The notes: generated by a model from the letters alone, not told the origin. A DNA stretch of 48,180 nt from Elusimicrobiota bacterium (GCA_016212795.1 JACRDT010000030.1:1-48180); one strand, 5' to 3'; shown: positions 1 to 12,718, numbered from the stretch's first letter. Numbers and translations: made by a program.

Positions 1-852
1 CCGCCGGTCGCGGAAGAGGAACACCTCGAACGTCTCGCGGGTCGGGCCCCGGCCGAAGTCCGCCAGGGCCTTGAGGCTCTTGGCCGAGGGCGTGTAGTCG
101 AGCTCGATGACGCCGGCAGCCGAGGCCAGGCGCTTGAGCGTCTCGCGCATCCTGCCGCCGTCGCCGTCCGGGGCCGCTTGCCTGGGCGCCGGGAGAGGGG
201 ACTTGATGGTCTGGGGCGCCGACGCCGGGAGCCGAGCGGCCCGGCGCGAGGGGGCGAGTCCGACGTACGGGACCGCCGCGATGGCCGGCGTCAAGGCCGA
301 CGCCGGGACCTCCTCCGGGGGACCGCGTCCCAACTTGGCCCGTGCCAGGAAATCGGATTCAGCGGCGGCCGAGGCATCCGTCTCGCCAAGCCGGCCCAGG
401 TCCGGCATGTCGGCCGAGAGCGTTTCGATGAGGGACTTCGGCGCGGCGTCCGGCAGGGGCCGGTCGTCCCCGGAGGCGCGATTCGTTCTCCGCACGCCGG
501 AGGGGGCGTCCGGCTGGAGAGCGGGTGCCGCAGGCCCGGCCGTCAGGAGCGCCGAGGGCAATCCCGGCGGGACGGCCGCGCCGGACTTGGCGGCCGGAGC
601 CAGGACGGGCGCTTCGACCGCGCCGGGCTGCGGGCTCAAAGACGGAAGGACCGTCCCGGGCAGGGAGGGGGAAGCGATGAGGGGGGAGGCGCCCGAAAGC
701 GGCGGCTGGCCCGCGGCCCCTGGAGGAGTCGCGCCGGGTTGGAGGACCGGCCGTTCGACCGCGACAGCCAGCCTGCCGTTGGCGTGGGCCTGGGGAACGG
801 CCCCGGCCAGCGCTCCGACGAGGGTCAGACAGATGAGACGCAAGGGATTCAC
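1..852 (-). CDS. Secreted Ala/Pro-rich protein, C-terminus cut off by window edge
   Basis: The frame is open from a GTG at 852 down to base 1 (284 codons, no stop), so only the N-terminal part is present. The first ~24 residues are a good Sec signal peptide (NPLRLICLTLVGALAGAVPQ then AHA), so the product is exported. Residues ~25-230 are low-complexity, rich in Ala, Pro, Ser and Gly, and probably disordered. From ~235 the composition becomes more ordered (MRETLKRLASAAGVIELDY...), which looks like the start of a folded domain that continues outside the window. I do not recognise the family. No strong Shine-Dalgarno sequence precedes the GTG (only CAGGCAG), and no upstream in-frame ATG is better placed. 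Confidence 0.65.
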   Translation of the reverse strand, partial: MNPLRLICLTLVGALAGAVPQAHANGRLAVAVERPVLQPGATPPGAAGQPPLSGASPLIASPSLPGTVLPSLSPQPGAVEAPVLAPAAKSGAAVPPGLPSALLTAGPAAPALQPDAPSGVRRTNRASGDDRPLPDAAPKSLIETLSADMPDLGRLGETDASAAAESDFLARAKLGRGPPEEVPASALTPAIAAVPYVGLAPSRRAARLPASAPQTIKSPLPAPRQAAPDGDGGRMRETLKRLASAAGVIELDYTPSAKSLKALADFGRGPTRETFEVFLFRDRR

Positions 853-956
853 CTGCCTGAAGTATAGCCGTGGAAGCCCTTCCCGGGCTGAGCCTTTCGG
901 CGCCCGAAGGGGCGCCAATGGGCGGGAGGAGCCCTGGGCCTAACGGCCCTCGCCGA

Positions 957-2405
957 TCAGCGCCCGGCCTTGAGGTCCGCCGCGATCTTCTGGGCGGCTT
1001 CCCGGCCCGACCGCACCGAGCCTTCCGCGTGGCTCGAGTAGAGGTAGTCCCCGGCGAGGTAGAGGCCCGCGTTCTCGGCCCGGAGGCTCGCGTGCAGGGC
1101 GTCGAGCGGGGAGCGGCCGGGGCCCCAGCCCGGCGTGGCCGCGGGATGGAACCCGTAGAAGCTCGTGTCCTTCACGAACCCCGAGAACCCGGGCCAGATC
1201 TTGTCGAGCTCGGCCAGGAGCTTGGCGCGGATCTTGTCCTGGGGCTCGAGATACGACCGGGTGTGGTCGCCGTGGATGAGGAGGGTGAAGATCTCCTCTT
1301 TCTGGGAGGCGTCGGGCAGCTCGAGGAAGCCGTAGACCACGCCCAGGGGGCCCCGCGTGACGACCGGGAAGGGGATCTTGCCGTCGACCAGGAGATGCTT
1401 GTTGGCGTCGGTGTCGATCAGGAAGTGGACCACGGTGTACATGCCCGGCACCAGGGATTCGACCGCCCGCCATTGATCGGCGGTGAGGTTGGGCTCGAAC
1501 TGGATGGCGTGCAGGACGTGGTAGGGCACCGCCACGACGACCTTCTCCGCCCGGACGGCGCGCAGGGCGTCGTTCTGCCTGTAGTGCACCACGGCCTCGG
1601 TGGTGCCGTCCGTCTTCTTCGTCCGCGTGACCTTCGTCACCCGCGCGCCCAGGGTCTTGGGGCCTTTGAACTCCTTGACGAAAGCCTCGATGATCCGCTG
1701 GTTGCCCCCGACCGCGTGGCGGCACTCCTCGGTCCCGTGCAGGAAGATGCCCTGCTGCTCGAGGCCGTACACGGCGCTGATGTTGGCCCAGTCCGTCGCG
1801 ACCTCGCACTCCACGCCGAGCCGGATGAACTCCGCGACGCGGGGAGGGAGGCTGAACGACCCTACCCACGCCGCGAAAGACAGCTTCTGGAGCTCTTCGA
1901 GCCTCGGCGTGAGCCCCTTGGCCACGGACTCGTCGTAGAGGACTTCGGCTTCCTTGAGCCAGCGGCGGTACTCCTTGCGCTCCTGGGGAGTGAAGAGGGT
2001 GGCGAAGTACTTCTCGGCGGTGTCCTGCACGTAGGGGTAGACCTTGCCGTCCATGTACACGCTCGAGTACGCCGCTTCGGGCTTGGAGAGGGGGATGTCG
2101 AACTTCTTGATGTAATCCATGAGCGGGTTCGAGGCCCACACCTCGTGCATCCCGTATTCGGCGTGCAGGCCGTTGCCGTACTGCACCGTGCCCACGCGGC
2201 CGCCCCACCGGGACTCGGCTTCCACGACGTGGGCGGTGATGCCGAGGTTCTGGAGCTCGTAGGCCGTCACGAGCCCGGCCAGGCCGCCGCCGACCACCAC
2301 GACCCGGGCTTCTCCTTCGGCCTGCGCCGCCCAAAGGCTCCCCCGGCCCTGCAGGCCGAGCGCCGCCGCCGCGAACATCAGTCCCGAGAGGATCGTCCTG
2401 TTCAT
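957..2405 (-). CDS. Exported FAD-dependent amine oxidase-family oxidoreductase
   Basis: 482 residues. After a hydrophobic export segment (residues ~1-28, MNRTILSGLMFAAAALGL...) comes a classical dinucleotide-binding motif VVVGGGLAGLVTAYEL, then EAESRWGGRVGT, the acidic-plus-GGR signature of flavin amine oxidases and phytoene-desaturase-like enzymes. The C-terminal FAD-contact region is recognisable as AGLYLAGDYLYSSHAEGSVRSGREAA. Substrate is unknown; amine, carotenoid or prenyl-type substrates are all possible. ATG 2405 is preceded by GGAGG seven bases upstream. An alternative GTG at 2438 also has GGAGG and would add an RRR-containing n-region, which might favour Tat export of a folded flavoprotein. 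I prefer 2405 because a TATCAT element at 2452-2457 would leave too short a leader for the longer form. It stands alone, divergent from the gene at 2555. Confidence 0.85.
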   Translation of the reverse strand: MNRTILSGLMFAAAALGLQGRGSLWAAQAEGEARVVVVGGGLAGLVTAYELQNLGITAHVVEAESRWGGRVGTVQYGNGLHAEYGMHEVWASNPLMDYIKKFDIPLSKPEAAYSSVYMDGKVYPYVQDTAEKYFATLFTPQERKEYRRWLKEAEVLYDESVAKGLTPRLEELQKLSFAAWVGSFSLPPRVAEFIRLGVECEVATDWANISAVYGLEQQGIFLHGTEECRHAVGGNQRIIEAFVKEFKGPKTLGARVTKVTRTKKTDGTTEAVVHYRQNDALRAVRAEKVVVAVPYHVLHAIQFEPNLTADQWRAVESLVPGMYTVVHFLIDTDANKHLLVDGKIPFPVVTRGPLGVVYGFLELPDASQKEEIFTLLIHGDHTRSYLEPQDKIRAKLLAELDKIWPGFSGFVKDTSFYGFHPAATPGWGPGRSPLDALHASLRAENAGLYLAGDYLYSSHAEGSVRSGREAAQKIAADLKAGR

Positions 2406-2451
2406 GCCGCGCCTCCGTCCTGCGATGGATGGGTTCACGCCCTTCCTCCAG

Positions 2452-2457
2452 ATGATA
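2452..2457 (-). promoter_or_regulatory. Possible -10 element of the FAD oxidoreductase gene
   Basis: TATCAT on the minus strand, about 46 bases before ATG 2405. No good -35 is visible 17 bp upstream. It would give a leader of about 40 nt that contains the GGAGG site. Confidence 0.35.
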
Positions 2458-2554
2458 CCATCTTCGGCGCCCGATGGAGCATCGCGCGGGCGCGTGCGGG
2501 CCGGGCCGGCCGTGTGGTATCATAGGCGCGCGCCGGCTCATCGGCGCAGCGACG

Positions 2555-3283
2555 ATGAACGACCTCGACCCTCCGTCTCCCAACCCGCTCCGGGGGCGGA
2601 TCGCCGCTCTGCTCGCCGAGGACCGGGTCCGGGAGGCCGTCCAGGAGTACCACGCCCTCATCCGGGAGTCCTCGGGCGACCATCGCCTGCGCGTCGAGTT
2701 CGCCGGACTGCTGGCGAAGCACGGTTGGAAAGAGGAGGCCTTCCAGCAGATCCGCCAGGCCTTGTCGCTAGGCAAGGACGACGATGGGCTCGTCGACGAC
2801 AGCCTCGAGGCCCTGGACCGCCTGGGCCTGCCCGCGGCCAAGTCCCTGGCGGCGGCGTGCCGCGCCGGCCGGTCCGGACGCCGATGGTCGGCGCGTCAGG
2901 CGCTCTTGGCCGGCGCGGTGCTGGGGTCGGTCCTCGCGGTCGGGGCGGTCCTCTCGGGGCGCGCTCCCGCCGAGAGGGATGGCCCCGACCTGATCTGCCG
3001 GGAATTCTCCACGGGGTCGTCCACGAGCGGCCTGGCCGGCAGGGCCCGGGAGCTGAAGATCGCCCGGCTGGTGCTTCTGGGGCCCACCGGCCTGACGCTC
3101 CTGGACAAGCCTTTGCGGGAGCTGGGCGACAAGGAGTGGAAAGAGGTCCAGGACCAGCTGCGGCGGCTGGAGGGGCGCGCGGTCTTCACCAACCCGCCTT
3201 CGGTCATCCTCAACCGCTGGTGCGCCGTCGACATCGCCGGCGGGCGGGTCATCGGGTCGCTGGCGCTCCGCCACGCCCCGTAG
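2555..3283 (+). CDS. Unknown small membrane-anchored protein with TPR-like N-terminus
   Basis: 242 residues, family not recognised. Residues ~8-90 are helical with a tetratricopeptide-like pattern (ALLAEDRVREAVQEYHALIRE ... LLAKHGWKEEAFQQIRQAL). A single membrane helix follows at ~112-135 (ALLAGAVLGSVLAVGAVLSG), then a soluble tail of ~105 residues that is probably extracytoplasmic. The tail reads like a small alpha/beta domain (ELKIARLVLLGPTGLTLL ... VSILNRW-type end). ATG 2555 was chosen because the frame upstream has no better start; the ribosome site is weak. A TATCAT at 2518-2523 could be its -10. It is monocistronic, divergent from the FAD oxidoreductase and convergent with DUF6485. Confidence 0.6.
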   Translation: MNDLDPPSPNPLRGRIAALLAEDRVREAVQEYHALIRESSGDHRLRVEFAGLLAKHGWKEEAFQQIRQALSLGKDDDGLVDDSLEALDRLGLPAAKSLAAACRAGRSGRRWSARQALLAGAVLGSVLAVGAVLSGRAPAERDGPDLICREFSTGSSTSGLAGRARELKIARLVLLGPTGLTLLDKPLRELGDKEWKEVQDQLRRLEGRAVFTNPPSVILNRWCAVDIAGGRVIGSLALRHAP

Positions 3284-3308
3284 CGTCCGGGGCTTCACCC
3301 CAAGGACT

Positions 3309-3521
3309 CTACCACCAGCGCCCGCGCTGCTTGTAGACCTCGATGAACCGCTCGATGGAGCGGTCGTAGGTCTTCTCGACGTCGTTGGGGAAGAGGCAGC
3401 CGGGGAACTGCCCGCTCTTGAAGTGGTAGTTCAGGCAGTCGCAGCAGATGCCTTTGCGGCCGCAGGGCTCGTAGGTGCAGCTGCAGCGGGACTTGTTCTT
3501 CTGGACGTTGCATTCTTTCAT
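3309..3521 (-). CDS. DUF6485 small cysteine-rich protein
   Basis: 70 residues beginning MKECNVQKNKSRCSCTYEPC and continuing GRKGICCDCLNYH, with eight cysteines in the first ~45 residues. This matches my recollection of the DUF6485 family (short, Cys-rich, probably metal- or iron-sulfur-binding, function unknown). The ATG lies inside the stop region of the upstream GH8 gene (ATGA overlap, 3518-3521) and is preceded by GAGG, so the two are very likely translationally coupled. The C-terminal half (PNDVEKTYDRSIERFIEVYKQRG) is helical. Confidence 0.75.
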   Translation of the reverse strand: MKECNVQKNKSRCSCTYEPCGRKGICCDCLNYHFKSGQFPGCLFPNDVEKTYDRSIERFIEVYKQRGRWW

Positions 3522-4705
3522 CGTCGACCTCTCGGGGGGATGTTGCGCACGAGGCCGGACTTCATGCCGTCCGCGAGCCAGGACAGGCTGTTGGCGTAGT
3601 AGTCGGTCCGGCCGTAATGCCACTCCCCGTCCTCGCGCGCCAGGAACGAGCGGGTCTTGTGAAGGATGTCGCGGGCCGTCTTGGAGCGGACCGAGGCCAG
3701 GGCGTGGTAGTAGGAAGCGTAGAACGTCGGGTCTTCGAACCGCCGCGGGGAGGCGGCGTCCCACCCGTACTCGCAGTAGACCGCTCCCTGGGCCGACCAC
3801 TCGCGCTCGATGAAATCAGCCATGCCGGCACGGAAGAACGCCTCGGCTTCCGGGGACTTGAACCAGGCGGCATCCCAGCCTACCCGGAAGGCGACCCGGA
3901 GGGCGTCCCAGCCGAAATCGGAGCTTCTCCCGGCGAGGGGAAGGAACCGCTCGTCGCGCTCCAGCCCGCACCAATCGGGCACCAGGCCCGGGCTTCCCCC
4001 GGTCCCCGGGCCTCTGGCCAGGCTGCCGAGCACGTGGTAAGTGGTGTCGACGAGGCTCAGCCAGCGCTTGTCGCCGGTGCGGTCGAAGAAGACGCGGAAA
4101 TGGGAAGGGGAATAGTAGGACGGGTTGACCGGGAGAGGCGGCCGGGCGTTCGGCGCGAGGATCCAGGGAGAGAGGTAGAGGCGGCCGCCGGCGGACTCGT
4201 AGGTCAGCTTGCGCAGGACGTCCTCGGCGGTCCGGGCCGCCCTCTCGTCATAGGGCGGCAGGCTCGAGGGGGCGGCGCCCGGCCAGAGGGCGTCCGCGAA
4301 GAACAGGCTCAGGGCGTAGTCGAGGTCCGCGTCCGCCGCCGGCATCCAGTCGCGCACCTGGCCGTCCTTCCAGTGCCAGGCGAGGAGGTTGTCCCCCGCG
4401 TGAGGGCGCCGGGAGAGGTTTTCCTCCGTCCAGCGGTAGCACCGGTCGAAGGTCTCCTTGTCCCCGAGCCAGACGGCGCGCAGCATGGCGTAGGCCTGGC
4501 CTTCCGAGACCGTGTCGTTCTCCGGCAAGCGGTGGACCCGGCCGTCCGCGTTGATGAAGAGCCGTTTGAAGCCGGCCCAGGTCTTGCGCACGACCTCCTC
4601 GGCGCGCCGGCGCTCGAGGATATTCGGCCCCAGCAGGAGCCAGGCGATCGCGGCGGGGACCAGGATCGTCAGGACCAGCTTGACCGGCGACGGGAATCTT
4701 CTCAT
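3518..4705 (-). CDS. Glycoside hydrolase family 8 (endoglucanase-like), membrane-anchored
   Basis: 395 residues. An N-terminal signal anchor (residues ~8-26, VKLVLTILVPAAIAWLLLG) puts the enzyme outside the cytoplasmic membrane. GH8 signatures are present: NDTVSEGQAYAMLRAV (general-acid Glu in SEGQ), the DADLDYAL box, and DFGWDALRVAFRVGWD, where family members carry the catalytic-base Asp. Known GH8 enzymes cut beta-1,4-glucans, xylan or chitosan, and bacterial cellulose-synthesis operons carry one as BcsZ. No cellulose synthase is nearby, so the substrate is open. The gene ends in a 4-base overlap with the DUF6485 gene. I see no clear Shine-Dalgarno before ATG 4705. Confidence 0.85.
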   Translation of the reverse strand: MRRFPSPVKLVLTILVPAAIAWLLLGPNILERRRAEEVVRKTWAGFKRLFINADGRVHRLPENDTVSEGQAYAMLRAVWLGDKETFDRCYRWTEENLSRRPHAGDNLLAWHWKDGQVRDWMPAADADLDYALSLFFADALWPGAAPSSLPPYDERAARTAEDVLRKLTYESAGGRLYLSPWILAPNARPPLPVNPSYYSPSHFRVFFDRTGDKRWLSLVDTTYHVLGSLARGPGTGGSPGLVPDWCGLERDERFLPLAGRSSDFGWDALRVAFRVGWDAAWFKSPEAEAFFRAGMADFIEREWSAQGAVYCEYGWDAASPRRFEDPTFYASYYHALASVRSKTARDILHKTRSFLAREDGEWHYGRTDYYANSLSWLADGMKSGLVRNIPPRGRR

Positions 4706-4744
4706 GGAAAGCCACCAAGTCTAGGATAAATCCCGCCGGCGGCG

Positions 4745-6373
4745 CTACGGCGCTCGGGCCGCGGGGGCCGTGGCCTTGAGGCCGTCGAGCACCTTGCCGG
4801 CCGCGAGGCGGATGTTGGGGTTGGCGTGCCCGAGCAGCGCGGTCATCGCGGCCGCGACCTCGTCTTGGGCCTGCCCCAGCTTGGCCAACACGGAGGCCGC
4901 CACGAGCCGGACATCGAGGTCCGTGTCCTTGAGCCCGGCCCGCAGGGCCTCGAGGACATCCTTGCGCCGGCCGCCCAGCTTGCCGAGCGCGATGATGGCC
5001 CCCCTGCGGATGTTCGGCTGCGGATCCGAGACATGCGCCAGGATGTCGGGGATCGCGGCCGAGGCCTCCGGCCCGAAGGAGCCCAGGAACTGGATCGCCG
5101 CGAGGCTGGCGACGCCGCTTTGTCCGGCCAGCTGAGCCCGGAAGATGGGCGTCAGGACGGGCGCGCCGGATTTCGCGGCCGGACCCAGGGCATAGAGGAT
5201 CCGGATGGCGCGGTCGTGGCGCTCGCCGTAGACGCCCGGCGGGCCCTTGAGGATCGCGGCCAAGCCAGGGATGGCGGCTTCCTTATATTTTGGGAGGACG
5301 CTCTCCGCGGTCCGGGCGAGGGCATCGTCGTTCGTCTCCAGCGCCTCGAGCAAGAGGGGCACGACGGGGCCCGCCTCGGCCCCGATGTCGGGCAGGAGCG
5401 TCAGTGCCTCCCTTCTGCGGCTGGGCGGCCCGCTCCGGGCGGACTCGAGGACGACGGGCACGGCGTCCTTGGCTTTGGCGCCCAAGGCCCGGAGCCCCAT
5501 CGTCGCGCACCCGTGCCTCTGCCATGTCGGCGACCGATAGGCCTCCGCCAGGGTCCCGACGCTGGCCTCGCCGATGGCGGCCATGGCATCGGCAGCGGCG
5601 CAAGCGAGTTCCTCGTCGCGCTTCATGAGCCGATCGAGAGGTTCCAGGGCGTCAAGGGCCTGGGCCCCGAGCTTCTCGATGAGCCTCGCCGAGCGGCGCC
5701 GCACCTGTCGGTCCGGGCTCTCCAAACCGGCGATGAGGCGGCTGAGGCCCCAGCCGGGACCGGGGGTGGCTGCCAGGCCGTGGGCCAACGCGGCCGCGTA
5801 GACCGTCGCCAGGCCCGCGCCTCCCAGGGCCGCGGCCCAGGCCAGGGGTCTGCGCCACTCCCGCCGGAACCGCCACGCGTGGGACGCGAGGATGCCAGCG
5901 AAGGCGGCGACATAGCCGAAGGCCGCGATGGGCAGCCAACTCGTTCTGCTTAGGAAGGAGACGGCGACGGCTGCCGCGACGGCCGCCATCCAGAAGGATA
6001 TCCTCCTCAGGTCGGCCCATGACAGGGCGAAAGCCAGGACGGCCGTGCCCAAGCCGAGCTTGAGGGAGGGCCGCAGGGAGCCCGACACCGCCGCCCAGAG
6101 GGAAGGAGAGCCGTCCTCCGGGAGGTCCGGCCCGCCCAGCCCGAAGGAATGCAGGAGCCAGGGGAAATCCACCCACGCGTCGAGCAAATCCCGGGAAACG
6201 AGAGTGAAGGACTCGAAGATCGCCGCCGCCGCGGCGCCGGCGACGGCGGCGCGCAGCGCCTTGGCGCGCGAGCCGTCGGCCGCGGCGACGAAGACCTGCG
6301 CCGCGACCGTGGCCAGGGCCCACAAGAGCGCGGCGTCGAGCGCCATGGCCAGCAACGCCTGTTGGATCGTCAT
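4745..6373 (-). CDS. Membrane protein with C-terminal HEAT repeats
   Basis: 542 residues. The first ~210 residues hold about five or six hydrophobic helices (ALLAMALDAALLWALATVAAQVF, AAVAGAAAAAIF, LGLGTAVLAFALSW, ISFWMAAVAAAVAVSFL, LPIAAFGYVAAFAGILA, LAWAAALGGAGLATVYAAAL). From ~215 to the end run tandem HEAT/PBS-lyase-like helical repeats, each of ~35-40 residues and marked by patterns such as DRQVRRRSARLIEKLG, PNIRRGAIIALGKLG and LDVRLVAASVLAKLG. HEAT arrays are protein-binding scaffolds; the partner is unknown. Likely an inner-membrane scaffold protein. It is transcribed away from carA. Confidence 0.8.
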   Translation of the reverse strand: MTIQQALLAMALDAALLWALATVAAQVFVAAADGSRAKALRAAVAGAAAAAIFESFTLVSRDLLDAWVDFPWLLHSFGLGGPDLPEDGSPSLWAAVSGSLRPSLKLGLGTAVLAFALSWADLRRISFWMAAVAAAVAVSFLSRTSWLPIAAFGYVAAFAGILASHAWRFRREWRRPLAWAAALGGAGLATVYAAALAHGLAATPGPGWGLSRLIAGLESPDRQVRRRSARLIEKLGAQALDALEPLDRLMKRDEELACAAADAMAAIGEASVGTLAEAYRSPTWQRHGCATMGLRALGAKAKDAVPVVLESARSGPPSRRREALTLLPDIGAEAGPVVPLLLEALETNDDALARTAESVLPKYKEAAIPGLAAILKGPPGVYGERHDRAIRILYALGPAAKSGAPVLTPIFRAQLAGQSGVASLAAIQFLGSFGPEASAAIPDILAHVSDPQPNIRRGAIIALGKLGGRRKDVLEALRAGLKDTDLDVRLVAASVLAKLGQAQDEVAAAMTALLGHANPNIRLAAGKVLDGLKATAPAARAP

Positions 6374-6422
6374 GCCGGGTCGCGGGGCCCCGCCGGTCCG
6401 AGCGAGGGGCTTGCCGCCAGCT

Positions 6423-6428
6423 ATTATA
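6423..6428 (-). promoter_or_regulatory. Consensus -10 (TATAAT) upstream of the HEAT-repeat gene
   Basis: Perfect TATAAT on the minus strand, 49 bases before ATG 6373, in the AT-rich centre (6420-6460) of the divergent HEAT/carA spacer. No convincing -35 is seen. A plus-strand TATAGT lies at 6449-6454. Confidence 0.45.
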
Positions 6429-6522
6429 CCGCGTAAGACGAATTATGGTATAGTATCGCGCCATCGCGGCAGATGCCTACAGCTAACGCGGCGCCTTCCC
6501 GCTCGCACCTCCCCGGCCGACG

Positions 6523-6540
6523 TATCATCTCTCTACAGTG
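6523..6540 (+). promoter_or_regulatory. Putative carA -10 element and leaderless start
   Basis: TATCAT at 6523-6528 is followed by nine bases and then the GTG start of carA. There is no Shine-Dalgarno sequence, so transcription would begin at or a few bases before the start codon. No clear -35. Confidence 0.45.
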
Positions 6541-7717
6541 AACGCCATCCTGGCCCTCGAGGACGGAACGGTCCTGAGGGGGCGTTCTTGCGGCGCGCCC
6601 GGTTCGGCGTGCGGCGAGATGGTCTTCAACACTTCCATGACGGGCTACCAGGAGGTGCTCACCGACCCTTCCTACAAGGGCCAGGTCGTGATGATGACCT
6701 ATCCCCTGATCGGCAACTACGGCATCACAGCGGCGGACCACGAGTCGAAGAAGCCCCGCCTGGAGGCTTTCGTGGTGCGCGAACTGTGCCGGCGCCCGTC
6801 CAATTGGGAGTCGGTGGAGACCGTCGAGGCCTTCCTCCGGAGGAACGGCATCCCGGCCATCGAGAGGGTGGACACCCGGGCCCTGACCCTGCGCCTGCGG
6901 GAGAAGGGCTCCCTGCGGTGCGTCGTGTCGACCGCGGACGACGACGCCCGGCGGCTGGTCCGCAAGGCCCGGGCGGCCCCTTCCATGGCCGGGGCGGACC
7001 TCGCCAAGCTGGTGACCTGCGCCCGGCCCTTCGAGTGGGATGAGCCGCTGCTCGCGCCGGTCGACGGGAGGCCGGTGGTGCCGGGCTGGCCGCTGCGGTT
7101 CCCGCGGCCGCCGCGCGTGGCCGTGCTCGATTTCGGCGTGAAAGCGGGGATCCTGCGCTGCCTGGTCTCCATGGGCTGCCGCGTGAGCGTGGCGCCCGCC
7201 CAGACGGCGGCGGCCGACCTGCTGGCGCTCGCGCCCGACGGCATCCTCCTCTCCAACGGCCCGGGCGACCCGGAGCCAGTCGTCGACGCCATCGAGACCA
7301 TCCGGGCCCTGCTGGCGGAGAGGATCCCGATGTTCGGCATCTGCCTGGGCCACCAGCTCCTGGGGTTGGCCCTCGGCGGGAAGACCTTCAAGCTCAAGTT
7401 CGGGCATCACGGGGCCAACCATCCGGTCAAGGACCTGGCGACCGGCAGGATCGAGGTCACGACCCAGAACCACGGCTTCTGCGTGGACCTCAAGTCCCTC
7501 CCGGACGAGGTCCGTACGACCCACGTGAACCTCAACGACGGGACTTCCGAGGGGATGGAGCACGCCAGGCTGCCGGTCTTCTCGGTCCAGTACCATCCGG
7601 AGTCCTGCGCCGGGCCGCACGACTCCCGGTATCTCTTCACGCGGTTCGGCGAGCGGATGCTGGCCGGAGTGACGCGGGAGAGGCTGATCGCGGCGGATGG
7701 TTCCGCGGGCGGCGACG

Positions 7718-7725
<8 letters not shown>
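6538..7725 (+). CDS. carA: Carbamoyl-phosphate synthase small (glutaminase) subunit
   Basis: 395 residues, normal length. CarA hydrolyses glutamine and channels ammonia to CarB for carbamoyl phosphate, the precursor of arginine and pyrimidines. The N-terminal CPSase small-chain domain shows [21 protein letters not shown]. The class-I glutamine amidotransferase domain begins near residue 195, with the nucleophile elbow [15 protein letters not shown] (Cys near residue 270), HHGANHPV, and the His/Glu of [16 protein letters not shown] 6538 matches the expected N-terminus ([14 protein letters not shown]). The 3' end overlaps carB by eight bases, so the two form a coupled operon. Confidence 0.97.
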
Positions 7726-10945
<3,220 letters not shown>

Positions 10946-10957
<12 letters not shown>

Positions 10958-12703
10958 TAACGGTAGTTTTGTCCCTCGTCCGGGCCCGGCGCGCTTGAGC
11001 GCCGCGCTCAGGAATGCCCGGCCGCTCGGGTCGCCCGGCGCGATCTCCAGCACGCGTCTGGCCTCCCGGAGGGCCTTGGCGTACTCGCCCTGGAAGTAAT
11101 GCAGCTGGCCCACCCGGCCGTGGGCCTCGGGATCGCCCGTCACGTCGTAGACGTAGATCGTCCCGGCCAGGACGGCCGCCGGCGTCCTGCGCTCCAGCCA
11201 ATCCCAGGCGCGGATGGCCTTCCCATCCGGAAGGGTGAGGGTCATGAACTGCCGGCAGCCCGCGCTCACCGCGAGGTATTCCTTGCCGCGGGCCGGCGGC
11301 AGCACGTGGGTCCCGATGGGGATGCCGCGCGACGCCGGGATCTCCTGCGCCGTGATGCCCCAGGCTTCGAGGGGCGCCGACCCGAAGTGGCAAACGATGA
11401 GCCCCGGCTTGCCCTGCCGCTCCCAGAACGCCGCCAAGTCCGGCAGGTTCTGGCCCCACTCGAGGTCGGAGTTCGCGAGGTACCGGTAGCCCGCCTGACG
11501 CCAAGGCCAATTCATGTAGGACAGGTAGTGGGGATGAGCCCGGACGCATTCCGCGGCCAGCCAGGCCAGGAGGCACGCGCGAGCCAGCCGCGCAGGCGTC
11601 CGAGCCGGCAGGTTCCAGCCCGCCGCGATCGCGAGCGCCCCCAGCGGGATGACTGGGAAGACGTAGCGCGTGGCGTAGAACTTCCCGAGACTCGGGGCCG
11701 CGAAGAAGACCAGCCCGGCGGCGGCCAGGGCCCCCAGCTCGCGCCGCCGCCCCGCCGACCACAGCGCCCAGGCCCCGAGCGCGGCGGCCAGGATGAACGG
11801 GAAGGGCGTCTTGATGACGAATGAGACCAGGTAGTAGTACGGCCAGTCGGGCCGGCCCAGCGTGCCCATGAAGAAGGCTGCCGGCGGTCCCTCCCGCTGA
11901 AGCACGGCCATCCGCCTCATCCCGGCCGCGAGCGATCCCGGCGAAAAAGCGTAGACGGAGGCGAAACAGCATGCCGCGATCCCCGCCAGGACCAGCGACT
12001 TGCGCGCCGCCGGCCGGAATCCCTCCTTGATCCACAACACGAGGAACGCGGCGGGCAGGAACGCCAGGCCCGAGAACTTGCACAAGCCCGCGGCCGCTCC
12101 GAGCGCGCCCGCCTGGACCAAGCGGCGGTCGATGCCCCGGCCCGGCGGCGACTCGTGCAGACGCCACAGGGCCGCGGTCAGGAAGAGCGCCTGGGGCATG
12201 TCGAGCAGGGCCATCCCGGCAAGCGCCCGGCCCATGGGTTCCCCGAGCAGGAACGCCAGGCCGGCGACCGCTGGAAGCTCCCCGAAGCGGCGCCGGGCCC
12301 AGAGGAAGACGACGATGCCCAGGCCCAGCCCGGCCAGGACCGGGACTACCCGGCTATAGAGGAGGATCCTGCGCGGAGGCTGGGAGTTGCGGAAGAAGAA
12401 CGCCCAGCCGGCCCCGAACCCGTCGGGGTCCGCGGCGACGAGCTCCCCTTCGGGAGGGTGGAGGTCGAGGAGCCTCAGAGGCAGCGCCTCCAGCGCCTTG
12501 CCCAGGGGAGGGTGCTGGGCTCCGAACCGGATCCGGCCGGTCCGGAGCAGGTCGTAGCCCGCCGCGACGTGGCAGATCTCGTCGTAGCCCGGCGAGTGGC
12601 GGCCCAGCGAGGCGACGCTGACCGCCCCCGAGACGGCGAGCAGGAGCGCGGCCAGCCCCGTCCACGGGCCGCAGGGCCGCGGGGTCTCCCGGTCGGCGGT
12701 CAT
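10946..12703 (-). CDS. GT-C family integral membrane glycosyltransferase (PMT/ArnT-like) with TPR tail
   Basis: 585 residues. The N-terminus has one membrane helix followed by the periplasmic loop [21 protein letters not shown], holding the acidic DE pair that GT-C enzymes use for catalysis, and then [17 protein letters not shown], a hallmark of the PMT_2/dolichyl-phosphate mannosyltransferase superfamily. About eight to ten further membrane helices fill residues ~95-390. The C-terminal ~190 residues are soluble and end in a TPR-like hairpin ([36 protein letters not shown]). Known relatives transfer sugars from polyprenyl phosphate carriers to lipids or proteins outside the membrane; donor and acceptor here are unknown. 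It lies 15 bases downstream of the AAA ATPase and is probably co-transcribed. Confidence 0.82.
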
Positions 12704-12718
12704 GGCTAAGCGCCGCGG

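Noticed and set aside
870..2525. A 551-codon open frame on the plus strand across the FAD oxidoreductase gene
   Set aside because: It is antisense to a gene with clear flavoprotein motifs; its product is low-complexity, rich in Gly, Val, Asp, Glu and Arg, and arises from GC-rich codon bias.
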